Assembly: GCA_033782935.1 (NCBI GenBank)
Contig: JAWQEG010002438.1
Span: 475,001 to 539,000 of the forward strand
Reading direction: 5' to 3'
Length of the DNA stretch: 64,000 nt
Source of the DNA: Petrolisthes cinctipes
Lineage: Eukaryota; Arthropoda; Malacostraca; Decapoda; Porcellanidae
Shown piece after piece: positions 35,203-46,434 of this stretch. The translations under genes were made by a program, and so were the position numbers. Each line of letters starts with the position of its first letter. The first letter of the stretch is position 1. The notes under the pieces were generated by a model. It ran no database searches, was not told the DNA's origin, and saw nothing but the letters and a program-made list of their open reading frames with translations.

Positions 35203-35402
35203 ATGAAACATGTTTACAGTGCTATGTTTGAAGGATTATCTTTTGCATCTGTACAAAGGTTTTGTTCATTATTTGATATGCCACCAATAAGTAAAAGACA
35301 ATTTTTGAAATACAAAAAAGTAATATTATCTTCTGTGGCAATCAGAAAAACTCAACAGCAACTTGAAGACAGTGTAGCAAAAGTAATAGAGTCAACAGAC
35401 AC
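35203..35402 (+). pseudogene. fragment of an unidentified transposase-like protein
   Basis: HVYSAMFEGLSFASVQRFCS, then LFDMPPISKRQFLKYKKVIL, then AIRKTQQQLEDSVAKVIE. The pattern (short helix, F-x-x-x-x-M-P-P-I-S-x-x-x-F-x-x-Y) resembles the start of a Mutator-like/THAP-associated transposase domain common in arthropod genomes. That is a resemblance only. Ends in a (CA)n/(GATA)n tract. Confidence 0.35.
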
Positions 35403-35689
35403 ACACACACACAGACAGAAAATAGATAAATACTGTAGATAAATAAATAGATTGATAGGAAGGTAGATAAACAGATAGACAAATAGACATACAAGTATAC
35501 AGACAGACAGACTACAAATCTACAAATATTACAGAAAGCCATAGAACAAAGTACTAGGCTATGCAAATGAGCTCCTTCAGTTCCCAGGAGATGATGGATT
35601 ACTGGATATAGATGTCACATTATAGTCGCGGTCAAATATAATCATCCATATAGGGGTAACTCACGTAAGAGTTTGACAGCTTCCCTCTG

Positions 35690-35900
35690 TTCCTATCTAT
35701 CTATCTATAGCTCTGACACCTCGTTCCCTCTGGGAACTCCCCCCAAGGGGGTGGCCACGGCAGAAGTGTCTCCAGTTCTCCCTGTTCCAACACTCCCTCC
35801 TTACTTGGTCCATCCCTACTCTGCTCCTCACGCTTCTCTCCTTTACATACTCTTCCACTCTGTTCTGCCATCTAACCAGAAGCCCTCTGTTCCTTAGATG
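35690..35900 (-). mobile_element. RTE-like LINE 3' end fragment, antisense
   Basis: Plus-strand ctatctatctatctatagct begins the GATA tail, followed by the same tail-proximal block as 53690-53905. Heavily 5' truncated. Confidence 0.88.
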
Positions 35901-35988
35901 ATAAACTTTCCAATAAATAGGTTAACTACCATCTTTTAATTTAATACAAGCAGCTACACACTACTTAAAACAATAACACACACACACA

Positions 35989-36198
35989 TGTTAACTATGT
36001 TCAATTTGTGTGAGATGTTACGCTCCGCGCTTCGCGAATGTCATTTGTTTTGTTGTTTGTTTTGGAGATGTGCGAGTGCGAGCGGGGATGGTTGGCACTG
36101 GCTGCTACGTTCCATGTGTGTTGCCTACAGAATTAAAGTTAATTTCCTTGCTCCTGTGCCTCTGCTTTATCCTGCCATATGTATCTACCAGCTCAACA
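35989..36198 (+). mobile_element. Ty1/copia 5' LTR
   Basis: A 210-bp TG...CA repeat (tgttaactatgttcaatttg ... taccagctcaaca), matched at 40819-41025. It follows a (CA)n tract, so a target duplication cannot be judged. Confidence 0.85.
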
Positions 36199-36200
36199 AA

Positions 36201-36211
36201 TGGTAGCAGAG
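36201..36211 (+). promoter_or_regulatory. copia primer-binding site (initiator Met tRNA)
   Basis: tggtagcagag two bases after the LTR is complementary to the 3' end of animal initiator methionine tRNA (...CTCTGCTA-CCA), the usual copia primer. Confidence 0.85.
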
Positions 36212-36264
36212 CGTAGTTGCATGGCAGAGGAAACAAGTGGACCCAGATTAAGAAATCAGACAAC

Positions 36265-37083
36265 ATGAACGGGAATGGTGACGGCGGCGAACGGGCTCGA
36301 GTACCAGCGTTTGGAGGAGACAAAAGCTATGACCGATAGAAGCAAGAGCTGAAAGCTTGGAAGTTTGTCACAAATATTGGCAAGAAGAAGCAAGCTGTGG
36401 CTGTTGCCCTGTCATTCCCAGAAGGAAGCGAGGTGAGGAGCAAGATTTTTGAAGAGGTGAACATTGACGAGTTGACAAATGATGATGGAATGAACGTTTT
36501 GCTGCAACATTTAGACAAGGGGTATCAAAAGGATGAAATGTCAGCCACTTATGAAGCATGGACAAGATTCGACACTTTCACAAAAGAAAAGGAGGATGCC
36601 ATGGAAAAGTACACATTGGAATTTGTGAAGAGAAATGCTGTTCTAGAAAAATACAAAGTGAGTATTCCAAAGTGTATTTTGGCTTTCAAATTGTTAGATA
36701 ATGCAGGGCTAGAGATTAAAGACAAACAAATTGTGTTGACAGCAGTGTCTTTTAGTGAACCTGAAAATTTTTTTGATTCTATGCAGCAAGCCCTAAAGAA
36801 ATTTTTCGGAAGCCAAGAAGTGCTGTCACTTGGTGCAGGGTCAGGGAGTGGTAAAAGTGAGACACCTGCTGTCGTGGTAAAGATTGAGCCAGTGTTTAGC
36901 ACAGAAAAAGTAAATGTAGTCAATAGAGGAAGAGGACGTGGAGGATTTAGGAGAAGTAGAGGAAGAGGCAACATAGTAAACAGAACTGAGAAGAGTGTAC
37001 AACAAAATTCTGTTGACAGATATGGTAACATTAGAAAATGTTATGTGTGGATCAGAATACCATTTGTCTCCAGCATGTCCTAA
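36265..37083 (+). pseudogene. copia Gag, broken
   Basis: Starts ATG 36265 (MNGNGDGGERARVPAFGGDK), a stop falls at about 36337 where Trp is expected (SYDR*KQELKAW), then a normal copia Gag: VALSFPEGSEVRSKIFE, YEAWTRFDTFTKEKEDAMEK, and an Arg/Gly-rich basic segment (GRGRGGFRRSRGRG). The zinc knuckle CYVC-GSEYH-LSPAC is split by a one-base frameshift near 37045. The C-terminal part continues in the protease frame. Confidence 0.85.
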
Positions 37084-38450
37084 AAATATGAATATTTATG
37101 TGAACAATGCAGGTGAGGAAGGTAAGAAAGAGGTAGAAACATATGCTGTTGTTGAAAGCCCCGGCACAATGTCTGTACTTATGACAGAGACTATTTGTTA
37201 TGCTGTCCTGGACACAGCCTACAGCTCTACAGTGTGTGGTGTTGATTGGTTGACAATGTATATACAGACTTTATCAGAAGAGGAAAAATCAAGTATACAA
37301 GAGGAAAACAGTGAGGCAACATTTAGATTTGGTGAAGGAAATGTGTACAGGTCTACAAAGAAGGTGAAATTTCCAGTGAACATCATAGGTGACAGGGCTT
37401 ATGTAATAGCTGATGTGGTAGACTGCTCTATTCCCCTTCTGTTCAGCAAGAAATCAATGAAGAAAGCACAAATGAAACTAGACCTGGAAAATGACATTGA
37501 TATGATACATGGAAAAAGGGTAAAGTTAAGGTACACTTCTTGAGGACACTATTGTCTCCTGCTAAGGGATGAGAAGGAAGTTTGGAAGAAAACAGAAGAA
37601 ATAATGCTGACATTGGGCAGTGATGAAAAGGAAAAGAAAAAGAAGATAGAAAAACTGCACCTACAATTTGGTCATCCCACAAGTAGGAGGTTAATTCAGC
37701 TATTGAAAGATGGAGACATTGATGATGAGATGTGTTTTGTTCATGCTGAGGAGGTGTCAAATAGCTGTAAAATATGTATGAAGTACAAGAAAACACCATC
37801 AACACCAGTTGTGCGTGTGACTATGGCAAAAGAGTTCAACCAAGTTGTAGCAATAGATCTAAAGGAGTATAAGAAGGGTGATACATATTTTCTTCATAAG
37901 GTAGATATGGCTACAAGGTTCTCAAAATCATGTGTAACAAAAAGTAAAGAACCTAAGGAGATTGTTGAAAAAGTCATTGAAACATGGTTGGGAACTGGTT
38001 TAGGAGCTCCTGTGAAGTTTTTATGTGATAATGGTGGGGAGTTTGTCAACACCACATTCCTTGATAGGTGTGAAAATATGAACATTCAAGTGATGCATAC
38101 ACCAGCATATTCACCCTTCAGTAATGGCCTGTGTGAACGTAACCATGCAGTAATAGATGAAATGGTGGCAAAAATAATAACAGAGCAACCAAAATTGTCA
38201 TTAAGAGTGGCCTTAGCTTGGGCAGTTAATGCAAAGAACTGTGTTCAGATGGTGGGAGGGTTTCAGCCAGTATCAACTTGTATATGGAAGGAATCCTAAC
38301 CTGCCATGTACCCTGAATGATGAACTTCCCGCTCTAGAAGTTACAATGTCCAGTGAGATTGTTGCCAAACATCTCAATGCTAGCCACTCATCAAGGAAGG
38401 CTTTTATTGCTGCTGAAGCCTCTGAGAAAATTTGACGTGCACTAAGACAT
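37040..38450 (+). pseudogene. copia protease and integrase, broken
   Basis: Protease LDTAYSSTVCG has Ala where the invariant Gly of D-T/S-G should be. A TGA at 37541-37543 (RYTS*GHYC) interrupts. The integrase zinc-binding LHLQFGHP ... CKICMKYKK is present, and the core carries D (AIDLKEYKKG), D (FLCDNGGEFVN) and E (SNGLCERNHAVIDE). A frameshift near 38255 and a TGA at about 38433 (SEKI*RALRHKVR) end it. The order protease-integrase before RT identifies Ty1/copia. Confidence 0.88.
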
Positions 38451-38564
38451 AAAGTTAGAACCACTAAGAAGCCACTTGAAAATGGAGATCAAGTTTATTT
38501 CAAGAGAGAAGATCAAAAGGAGTGGAAAGGACCAGCTGTAATCATTGGTCAAGATGGTAAAACA

Positions 38565-40543
38565 ATGATTCTGAAGTATGGTTTAAATACTGTAAGAGTC
38601 CATGAAAACCATGTTCAGGAAATACCATACAGTTTTGACACAGACACCAAAGATGGGAGAACCTCACTACTTGACACACTCAGACATCAAACAAAAGAAG
38701 TTAAAACTGAGAAGAAAGAGATTGAAGCAGTTATAAATCCAGTTGAAAATCCTGTAGAAAGTTATGACAAAGAAGAAGAAGAATATTACAGTATAGTTGA
38801 GGATACACATGAAGATAATGTGAGAGTCAAAAGTATCCCAAAGATTGGACATAAAGTAAAGTTCCTTTCAAAAGAGTCAGATGAGTGGCAGACAGTAACT
38901 ATGCATAGTCGTGCTGGAAAATCAATAGGAAAATACAGTAATTGGAGGAACGTTAAATATGAGGATGGAAGCTTATCAGCCCTTGACTGGAACAGAGATG
39001 TAGAAAAGTGGATACCTATATTAGAAGAGAATGGAGTACAGGAACCCAGTGAAATAGTAATGGCTTGTGAAAACATGGAGAATCAAGAACTTGACAAGGC
39101 AAAACAAGAAGAAATGAGAAGTTGGAAGAATTTTGGTGTGTATGAGGAAGTTACAAACATGGGTCAAAATGAACTCTCAGTTCGATGGGTAGTAACTGAA
39201 AAAGAAAATAAGGATGGAAAAAAGAAAATTAAAGCAAGGTTGGTTGCTAGAGGTTTTGAGGAAAAAGAAGAAGTTCAGTCAGATTTTCCCACTGTTAGTA
39301 AAGAAATGTTGAGGTCTTTTGTTGCAATACTGTCTTCTAAAAAGTGGGGAGTGAACTCAATTGACATTAAGGCTGCATTCCTACAGAGTGAACGGTTTGA
39401 GTGTGATGTGTATCTTATTCCTCCTACTGAGGCAGGTGGTGATAGTACTGTTCTGTGGAAATTACAAAAATGTGTATGTGGCGTCAATGATGCAGCTAGG
39501 AGGTGGTATCTCACAGTGAAAACCTTCATGTTGAAGATGGGATGTACTCAGGTAAAAACTGACCCTGCAGCGAGAGTTGTGTGATATGTTTTGGATGCAT
39601 GTAGATCACTTCTTGTGAGGAGGAACAAAGAGATTGGAAAATGTTGTCATTGCCAAAATAAGAAGTCAGTTTCAGGTTAAGGAACAAAATAAAGACATTT
39701 TCAAATATATTGGACTAAGTATTGTACAGAATGAATGATCAGGGTGTCAAAATTCATCAGAATGAGTACTGTAAACTTTTGGAAGCTGTAAATGTAAGTG
39801 CTGTGAGAGGACTAAATAAGAGGTTGGAATGTAATGAAGAAGAAAAGGAGAGTTTCAGGAGTTTGGTGGGCCAACTAGGGTGGTTATGTACCAATTCAAG
39901 GCCTGATCTGTCATATGATGTGTTAGAACTTAGCTGCAAAGTAAATCATCCTAAAGTAGGAGATTTGATCGAGGCAAATAAATGTCTAAGAAAAGCCAGT
40001 ACTTTTGAAAATTCAATGTACTTTCCAGAAGTTGGTGATACCTCTAGTTGTAAGTTAGTTGTGTACAGTGATGCTTCTTATGCTGGTCTCCCAGATGGAT
40101 CTAGTAGTGCTGGGGGCTTTGTGATTTTCCTTGTAGGAGAAAATGGAAATAGTTGTCCTTTATATTGGGAAGCAAAGAGGATGAGAAGAGTTGTGAAGAG
40201 CACCCTTGCAGCTGAAACTCTAGCAGCTACTGAGGCAGTAGATATTATGGCCTAGTATCTTGGAAATATGTTGTCTCAGATATTGTATGATAATGAAAGA
40301 AGGTTGCCTGTAGAACTTTATGTAGATAACCATTCACTTTATGATAATGTGTACTCTGTGAAAAATGTTTCAGAGAAGAGATTAAGAATTGACATAACTT
40401 TTCTCAAAGAAATGGTTCAGAGTGGAGAGTTGAAAGTGTTTTGGTTAGAGTCAAAGGCACAATTGGCTGATGTGTTAACAAAGAAAGGAGTGAATTCTTT
40501 GAAGATAGCTTGTGTTTTTGAAAATGGATGTTTGGGATTGTAA
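38565..40543 (+). pseudogene. copia reverse transcriptase and RNase H, broken
   Basis: The RT begins at LDKAKQEEMRSWKNFGVYEE, SVRWVVTEKENKDGKKKIKA, RLVARGFEE, with the first catalytic Asp in VNSIDIKAAFLQ. An indel after 39560 shifts the frame. The active site reads MHVDHFL*GG where family members have VDDFLWGG, so the second catalytic Asp is lost and the Trp is a stop. RNase H is well preserved: LVVYSDASYAGLPDGSSSAG, STLAAETLAATEAVD, LYVDNHSLYDNVYSVKNVSE, AQLADVLTKKG. A stop lies at 40253. The domain style suggests the GalEa group common in crustaceans (inference). Confidence 0.87.
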
Positions 40544-40696
40544 GCTAACAAATTAACTGAAGTATATTAATTTCGTAAAAAGAACAATAATTTTTTATGT
40601 TCTATTTGCCTATAAGTTTTTTATTTTTATACTGTTGTCATCTATTTGAGCTGCATGGACAGTTATCATTAGTTTGAATATAATTCCATTTTATTT

Positions 40697-40709
40697 AGAA
40701 GAGAGGGAA
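40697..40709 (+). promoter_or_regulatory. candidate copia polypurine tract
   Basis: agaagagaggga, directly before sequence matching the LTR start (tatgttcaatttgtgtgaga at 40719-40738). Confidence 0.5.
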
Positions 40710-41025
40710 TATTTTAAATATGTTCAATTTGTGTGAGATGTTACATAGAGAGATAGATGATAATAATAATAATAATAACTGAAAAGTCAAGAAAATTGAA
40801 TACCAAACATATTATACATGTTAACTATGTTAAATTTGTGTGAGATTTTATGCTCCGCGCTTCACGAAATGTCATTTGTTTATGTTTTGGAGATGTGTGA
40901 GTGAGAGAGGTGGTGGTTGACATTGGCTGCTACGTTCCATGTGTGTTGCCTCCAGAATTATAAAGTTAATTTCCTTGCTTCTGTGCCTCTGCTTTATCCT
41001 GCCATATGTATCTACCAGCTCAACA
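40710..41025 (+). mobile_element. copia 3' LTR with a duplicated, interrupted start
   Basis: The first 35 bp of LTR-like sequence (40710-40744) break off into a (GATA)/(AAT) tract. A second, complete LTR then runs from tgttaactatgttaaatttg at 40819 to ...taccagctcaaca at 41025, about 90% like the 5' LTR. Confidence 0.75.
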
Positions 41026-42020
41026 CAATGAGAGGACACAGTAAGAAATTAATTAAAAGAAGAGGAGATAAAGATGTACAGATATATAGATTTCCAAATA
41101 GAGTAATAGACGAATTGAATAAATTACCAGAAGAAGTGGTGTGTGTCAAAAACATACACACACACAAATATGTACAGAAATATAGCTTTCCAAATAGAGT
41201 AAAAGACGAATTGAATAAATTACCAGAAGAAGTGGTGTGTGTCAAAAACACACACACACACACACACACAAATATGTACAGAAATATAGCTTTCCAAATA
41301 GAGTAATAGATGAATGGAATAAATTACCAGAAGTGGTGTGTGTCAAAAACATACACACACACACACACATATTATGTACTGTACACACACGCAATATTAT
41401 GTACTGTACACACACACACACACACACAATATTATATACTGTACACACACACACACACAATATTATGTACTGTACACACACACACACACAATATTATGTA
41501 CTGTACACACACACACATATTATGTACTGTACACACACACACACACACACACAATATTATGTACTGTACACACACACACACACACACACATAATATTATG
41601 TACTGTACACACACACTATGAAGAAAGACTAGCGAAACTAAAATTACCTAAACTAGAAGAAAGATGAAAGAGAGGTGATATGATTATGGTTTACAAATGT
41701 GTCACAGAAAAAGAAAAGATAGATATATATATAACTTATGTCAACAAGGAATACCTACAATGAGAGGACATAGTAAGAAATTAATTAAAAGAAGAGGAGA
41801 TTAAGATGTACAGAAATATAGCTTTCCAAATAGAGTAATAGACGAATGGAACAAATTACCAGAAGAAGTGGTGTGTGTCAAAAACATACATAACTTTAAA
41901 GAAAAATATGATAATTGTGATTTAAAATACGGGACATTACGAGCTTGACTCAATCCTGTAAAAATACAAATAGGTAAGAACATATTATGTACTGTACACA
42001 TACACACACACACACACAAT
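41026..42020 (+). repeat. CR1-like LINE C-terminal fragments amplified with CA-rich repeats
   Basis: RGHSKKLIKRRGDKDVQIYR, FPNRVIDELNKLPEEV is the C-terminal segment of a CR1-like LINE protein. Pieces (tttccaaatagagtaatagacgaa...) recur from 41088, 41190, 41291 and 41822, separated by (CA)n. 41380-41615 is a minisatellite of atattatgtactgtac plus acacac. The last copy (41616-41950) is the best: YEERLAKLKLPKLEER, DEWNKLPEEVVCVKNIHNFK, EKYDNCDLKYGTLRA*. Confidence 0.8.
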
Positions 42021-42079
42021 TAAACCCAAACACAGTCACTCACCTAGATGGTCAGGTGGCAATTCCTCTCAGCTGGCAA

Positions 42080-42230
42080 CATTGGACACTGGCAACACTG
42101 ATCTAGGGCTGGATACCACAGTGTTGCCAACTACAGGATAATCGCCCTACATTTTGGACATTTCAACCTCGCGGCAGAATATCAGTGTTGCCAACTATAG
42201 GATAATCGCCCTACATTTTTACAGAATCTG
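42080..42230. repeat. short direct repeat with CAGTGTTGCCAAC starts
   Basis: cagtgttgccaactacagga (42120-42139) recurs at 42184-42203 with the same downstream taatcgccctacatttt. Confidence 0.7.
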
Positions 42231-42239
42231 AAAAAAAAA

Positions 42240-42560
42240 TGTTGGGGGTACTATCAAATAAACAAAAAAGAAATATGTTATGAAAATATTATTATATAAA
42301 CATGTTATGAAAGTACTATTATATAAACAGAAAAAATTATGTTAAAAAATTATTATATAAACAAAAAATATATATATTAAGAAAGCATTATTATATAAAC
42401 AGAAAATAAATATGTTAAGAAAGTATTATTATATAAACAGAAAAAAAAAAATATATAAAAAGTAATATTAAATACACAGAAAAGAAATATGTTAAGAAAA
42501 TACTGATAAATAAACAGAAAATAAATATGTTAAGAAAATACTATTAAATAAAATATCTAT
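42240..42560. repeat. AT-rich minisatellite of about 50 bp
   Basis: Repeated aagtattattatataaacag / aaaaataaatatgttaagaa units. No gene. Confidence 0.8.
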
Positions 42561-42689
42561 TACCCTCAATTATCATATGTATGTATGTTTATGCATTTAA
42601 AAAAATAATGTATGAAATCATTAGAAAAAATGTAGTTAGGGCGCCCTGTGTTGTTCAGCCAATCAGGTGCCGGCTTTTAAGTGACTAAC

Positions 42690-43450
42690 CCCCCCCCAAA
42701 AAAATAAATAAATAAATAAATAAAAAAAAAAAAGAAGCATAGTTTATCACACACAAAAAAGTTAATCACCAAAAAAAAAAAAAGTTATAATAGTAATGAT
42801 AATAATAATAAGCATAGTTTATCACACACACAAATGAAAAGGATAGTTTATCACAAAAAAAAAAAAAATAATAATAATAATAAGCCTAGTTTATCACACA
42901 CACAAAAAAGCATAGTTAAAAAAAATTAATAATAATAATAATAATTATAAGCCTAGTTTATCACACACACACAAAAAAAGTATAGTTTATCACTCACACC
43001 AAAAAAGCATAGTTTATCACCAAAAAAGAAGAAGCATAGTTTAACACAAAAAAAAAGCATAATTTATCGCACAAAAAAAAAGAAACAGTTTATCACCAAA
43101 AAAAAAGAAAAAAGAAGCATAGTTTATATAAAAAAAGAAAGAAACATAATTTATCACCAAAAGGAAAAAGAAGAAGCATAGTTTATCACAAAAAAAATAA
43201 TAATAATAATAGGCATCGTTTATCACAAAAAAAGAAGCATAGTTTATCACAAAAAGAAAAAAGAAGTATAGTTTATTACCATAAGAAATAATAAACAGTA
43301 TCACACACACAAAAAAACAAACAGTTTATCACAAAAAGAATGAAAGAAAGAAACAGTTTATCACAAAAAAAAAATATATATATAAAACGATACAGTTTAT
43401 CATAAAAAAAATAAAAAATATATCATAGTTTATCACCAAAAAAATAAACA
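42690..43450. repeat. A-rich minisatellite 'aaaaagcatagtttatcac'
   Basis: About 760 bp in which agcatagtttatcac (or acagtttatcac) recurs every 25-45 bp, separated by poly-A, (CA)n or (AAT)n of varying length. The minus-strand frame full of Phe/Tyr is an artefact. Confidence 0.9.
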
Positions 43451-43526
43451 GAATCATAGTTTTTCAGGTGACAGTAGTAAACACAGAAAATGTGATGTAA
43501 CGTAAGTAGACTTCCTCAGACTTTTT

Positions 43527-43994
43527 TCCCCGGTCATTTCCTGTACTTTACCACGGTTAGGTCCCGGTAGTTTGCCCAGGTTAGGTCCCAGTAGTCTGAT
43601 GTGGTTAGGTTAGGTTAGGTTAGGTTAGGTCAGGCTAATGTCAAAATACCCCATCTGAATATCTTGAATATCTACCCCATCTGAATATCTTGGAAATGGG
43701 GCATTTGTGGAGGAAATGCCTTAGAAGAAAATAGTCTTAAAATTGTCTAAATAAGTGGGTAATGAAGGTAGAAAACCCATATGCAATAACGGTAATTCCT
43801 TCAATATTTACTGGCTAGGTCAGGTTAGGTCAGATTAATTTCCAAAATATGTTTGTAAAATGGGGCACATCTCTAAAACGGGGCATCTCCCAGAGAAACA
43901 CCATAGATGAAAAGTGTGTTAGAATGGTCCAAAATAGTGGTTAATGATACTAAAATATACAATATAGTGAATGAACTACTTCTATACTTTTACC
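43527..43994. mobile_element. two fused truncated GGTA-MITE copies
   Basis: 43527-43811 carries ccggtcatttcctgtacttt through the TTAGG block to the end ...ttccttcaatatttact. 43812-43994 restarts at aggtcaggttaggtca and ends in the alternative terminus (tacttctatacttttacc). Confidence 0.75.
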
Positions 43995-44320
43995 TATAAT
44001 AATAATAATAATAATAATATATTACCTTTCATTATCTTTATCTTCCATGACCTGGTTAGCACCTGACCAATTCTGTTGGCATTACATTAGGTTAGGTTAG
44101 GTTTACTGAATAATAATAATAATAATGATGATGATGATGATGATGATAATAAAATACCATTGAAGAAAAGTGTCTTAGAATGTTATAAATTAGCAAGAAA
44201 AAAAAGGTAAAAACTTTGTATTAAAAAACAGTAATAGAATAGATTAAAATAATAATAATAATAATAACATATACATACATACATATAGTCTATTTTAACT
44301 GATTTACATACCAGAAAAAT

Positions 44321-44366
<46 letters not shown>

Positions 44367-44385
44367 CCAATAAAATAATGGGTAC
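43995..44385. repeat. microsatellite cluster
   Basis: (AAT)n near 43998-44020, (GAT)n at 44125-44147, (AAT)n at 44252-44267 and (AG)n at 44322-44363. No gene. Confidence 0.9.
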
Positions 44386-44820
44386 GGTATCTATTGAAAG
44401 AATTAATGTTTTGTAGCAGTGTTGCCAGATCCGGCTAGGTCCCAAAATTTTGCCCCGGTCATTTCCTGTACATTACCACGGTTATTTCCCAGTAGTTTGC
44501 CCATGTTAGGTCCCGGTAGTTTGCCCAGGTTAGGTTAGGTTAGGTCAGGTCAGGTCAGGTCAGGTTAGGTAAGGTCAGGTAAGGTAAGGTCAGGTTAGGT
44601 AAGGTCAGGTAAGGTTAGGTTAGGTCAGGTCAGGTCAGGTTAGGTTAGGTAAGGTCAGGTAAGGTAAGGTTAGGTTAGGTAAGGTCAGGTTAGGTCAGGT
44701 CAGGTTAGGTAAGGTCAGGTTAGGTAAGGTCAGGTCAGGTTAGGTAAGGTCAGGTTAGGTAAGGTCAGGTCAGGTTAGGTAAGGTTAGGTCAGGTCAGGT
44801 CAGGTCAGGTTAGGTAAGGA
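44386..44820. mobile_element. GGTA-MITE with expanded pentamer array
   Basis: Starts ggtatctattgaaagaatta, then the usual gtgttgccagatccggctag core, then the pentamer array; the right half of the MITE is absent. No matching 8-bp flank on the right, so it was truncated there. Confidence 0.8.
44526..44820. repeat. telomere-like pentamer array, 59 units in register
   Basis: Every five bases read NAGGT with N = T, C or A and never G (only the last unit ends in A), so units are TTAGG, TCAGG and TAAGG permutations. There is no indel across 295 bp. The 15-bp pattern taggtaaggtcaggt recurs eight times. Confidence 0.97.
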
Positions 44821-45059
44821 TATGAATTGGTTGGGTCTATCTTTGTTTCAATTATTAATGAGTTTGAAATATAGTTGAATGGTGGTAAGTTGTATAAAGC
44901 AAATATAAGAACCTAAGAAGTATAAGACTGACTCTGGAGAAAAAAGTGTCTACAGCAACAAGAAGTGGACTAAAACAAAGGAAGAAGTTACCATCCCAGG
45001 ATCAGCTGATTAATGAAACATGACTGAAGGAGGAAGGGGATAACAGATGTAAACAAGTA

Positions 45060-45840
45060 GAGGAGGAAGCTCAAGGTTTGTCCAGACTGCAACAACTCTG
45101 ATGCTGCATTTTGGTGTGGTCTTTGTGAATTCTGGCATCATATTAAGTGTGAAGGAGTATCAAGGGAACTACTGTATATATAAATTTTTAAACAGGAGTG
45201 ATGCTAGTAAACTACACTGGTATTACAATAAGTGTGATAATGAGTCACATTTACAAAGCTGGAAAAGAGACAAGATGTAGTGGAAACAAAGATGAAAAAC
45301 CTAGAAAAGGAGACAACTGCCAAGCTTCTTGTTTTTGAGAATGAGATAGCAGTAGTAAAAGGCAGAATTAGCACAGAAATGGATGAAGTGAAAGAGAAAT
45401 TGGAAGTACAAAAAGTGTTGGAACTAGGAAAGTTGGATAAGTTTCAAGAGGTTCAGAAGGATATTAATGATATAAAAGGTAAGTTACTTGAAGAAGTTAA
45501 GGAGAAAGTTTGCATTGAGGTGAAGAATGATTTAGTATAATCCTGCAAAGATGTTGTGAAGGAGGAGACCCAAAATATTTGCAACTCACATAGTGCTACA
45601 AAAGTAAGCAAAAGTGTGATTGCAGAGGAGACAGTGGAACAAGTGAAGGATATGTTACACAGAGAGAATAATATAGTACTGCACAGAATGCCGGAAGAAA
45701 TGATAAGTGGATTTAACATGGAGGAGAGAGAAGACAAGATGAGACATGATAAACTAATGTTTAAAGAGATTTGTGGAGAGCTGAACCTAAATTGTTTTGA
45801 TAGTGAAGATGAGGATCATGAGAAACTTGTATAAACTAAA
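45060..45840 (+). pseudogene. CR1-like LINE ORF1 relic (PHD-like finger and coiled coil)
   Basis: Near 45080-45240, with frame changes, the sequence gives CPDCNNSDAAFWCGLCEFWH, HIKCEGVSREL: a Cys/His spacing like the PHD-type finger of some CR1 ORF1 proteins. It is followed by a coiled coil from METKMKNLEKETTAKLLVFE, with heptad-like Leu/Ile/Val spacing, to CIEVKNDLV (TAA at 45538). A second frame, 45556-45834, gives REDKMRHDKLMFKEICGELN. ORF1 proteins bind the LINE RNA. Several breaks. Confidence 0.6.
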
Positions 45841-46119
45841 GAATGTTAAGGAACTTTTATTCAGGAATGTGTCAGTGTATCATGATGTGACGAGAGAGGA
45901 ACGGGAATAAGAAAAGGAACTAAGGAAACAGGCCAAAGAGAAGAGTGAGGAGGAGAAGGATGTGGTAAGAGGGAAGCCATGGAAGCGGTATCTACTGTGT
46001 GTAAAGAGAAACCAAGAGGAAAATATCCAGTAAAGATGAGGCAGAATGGAGAAAAGATTAAGTTTCAAAATAAGATACATGTGATGTTTAGTAATGTTGA
46101 TACTTTTACATGTGACAAC

Positions 46120-46388
46120 TTGAGGTAAGAATAGGAGATATGAGAGTGAAACCCCATGTGATAATAATACTGGAGGTGAAGCCAAAGAACTATAGATATG
46201 AAAAGAGTATTGTAGAGTTTAATATCAAGGGATACAAATTATTAGGAAAAAATATATCTGAAGAAAGCTGTGGGAGAGGTTTGTTAATGTATGTGAAACA
46301 TGGGGTGTCCTATAGTATTGAGGAAGGTGGTGATTTATGTGAATACAGGCAATTCTCATTTTACACTGGCATTATGTATGTGAAATAG
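46120..46388 (+). pseudogene. LINE endonuclease fragment (CR1-like)
   Basis: PHVIIILEVKPKNYRYEKSI, FNIKGYKLLGKNISEESCGR, GLLMYVKHGVSYSIE correspond to the N-terminal third of an APE-type endonuclease (E in 'ITEVKPK', GRGLLMYVK). The remainder, with the catalytic D/N and SDH motifs, is missing. The frame ends at the 46.4 kb tandem repeat. Confidence 0.72.
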
Positions 46389-46434
46389 TGTGTGTGTAAT
46401 GAATGTATGTACCGTATACACTTATTGTACACTA

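Noticed and set aside
38667..38852. Minus-strand Phe-rich frame with membrane-like composition
   Set aside because: Antisense of the copia Pol linker between integrase and RT.
41380..41620. CRISPR-like array or RNA repeat
   Set aside because: Repeats are separated by (CA)n runs of varying length, in a eukaryotic setting; a simple minisatellite.
44526..44820. Genuine chromosome end or telomere-adjacent sequence
   Set aside because: The array starts inside a recognisable MITE core and is followed by LINE sequence; it is interstitial.
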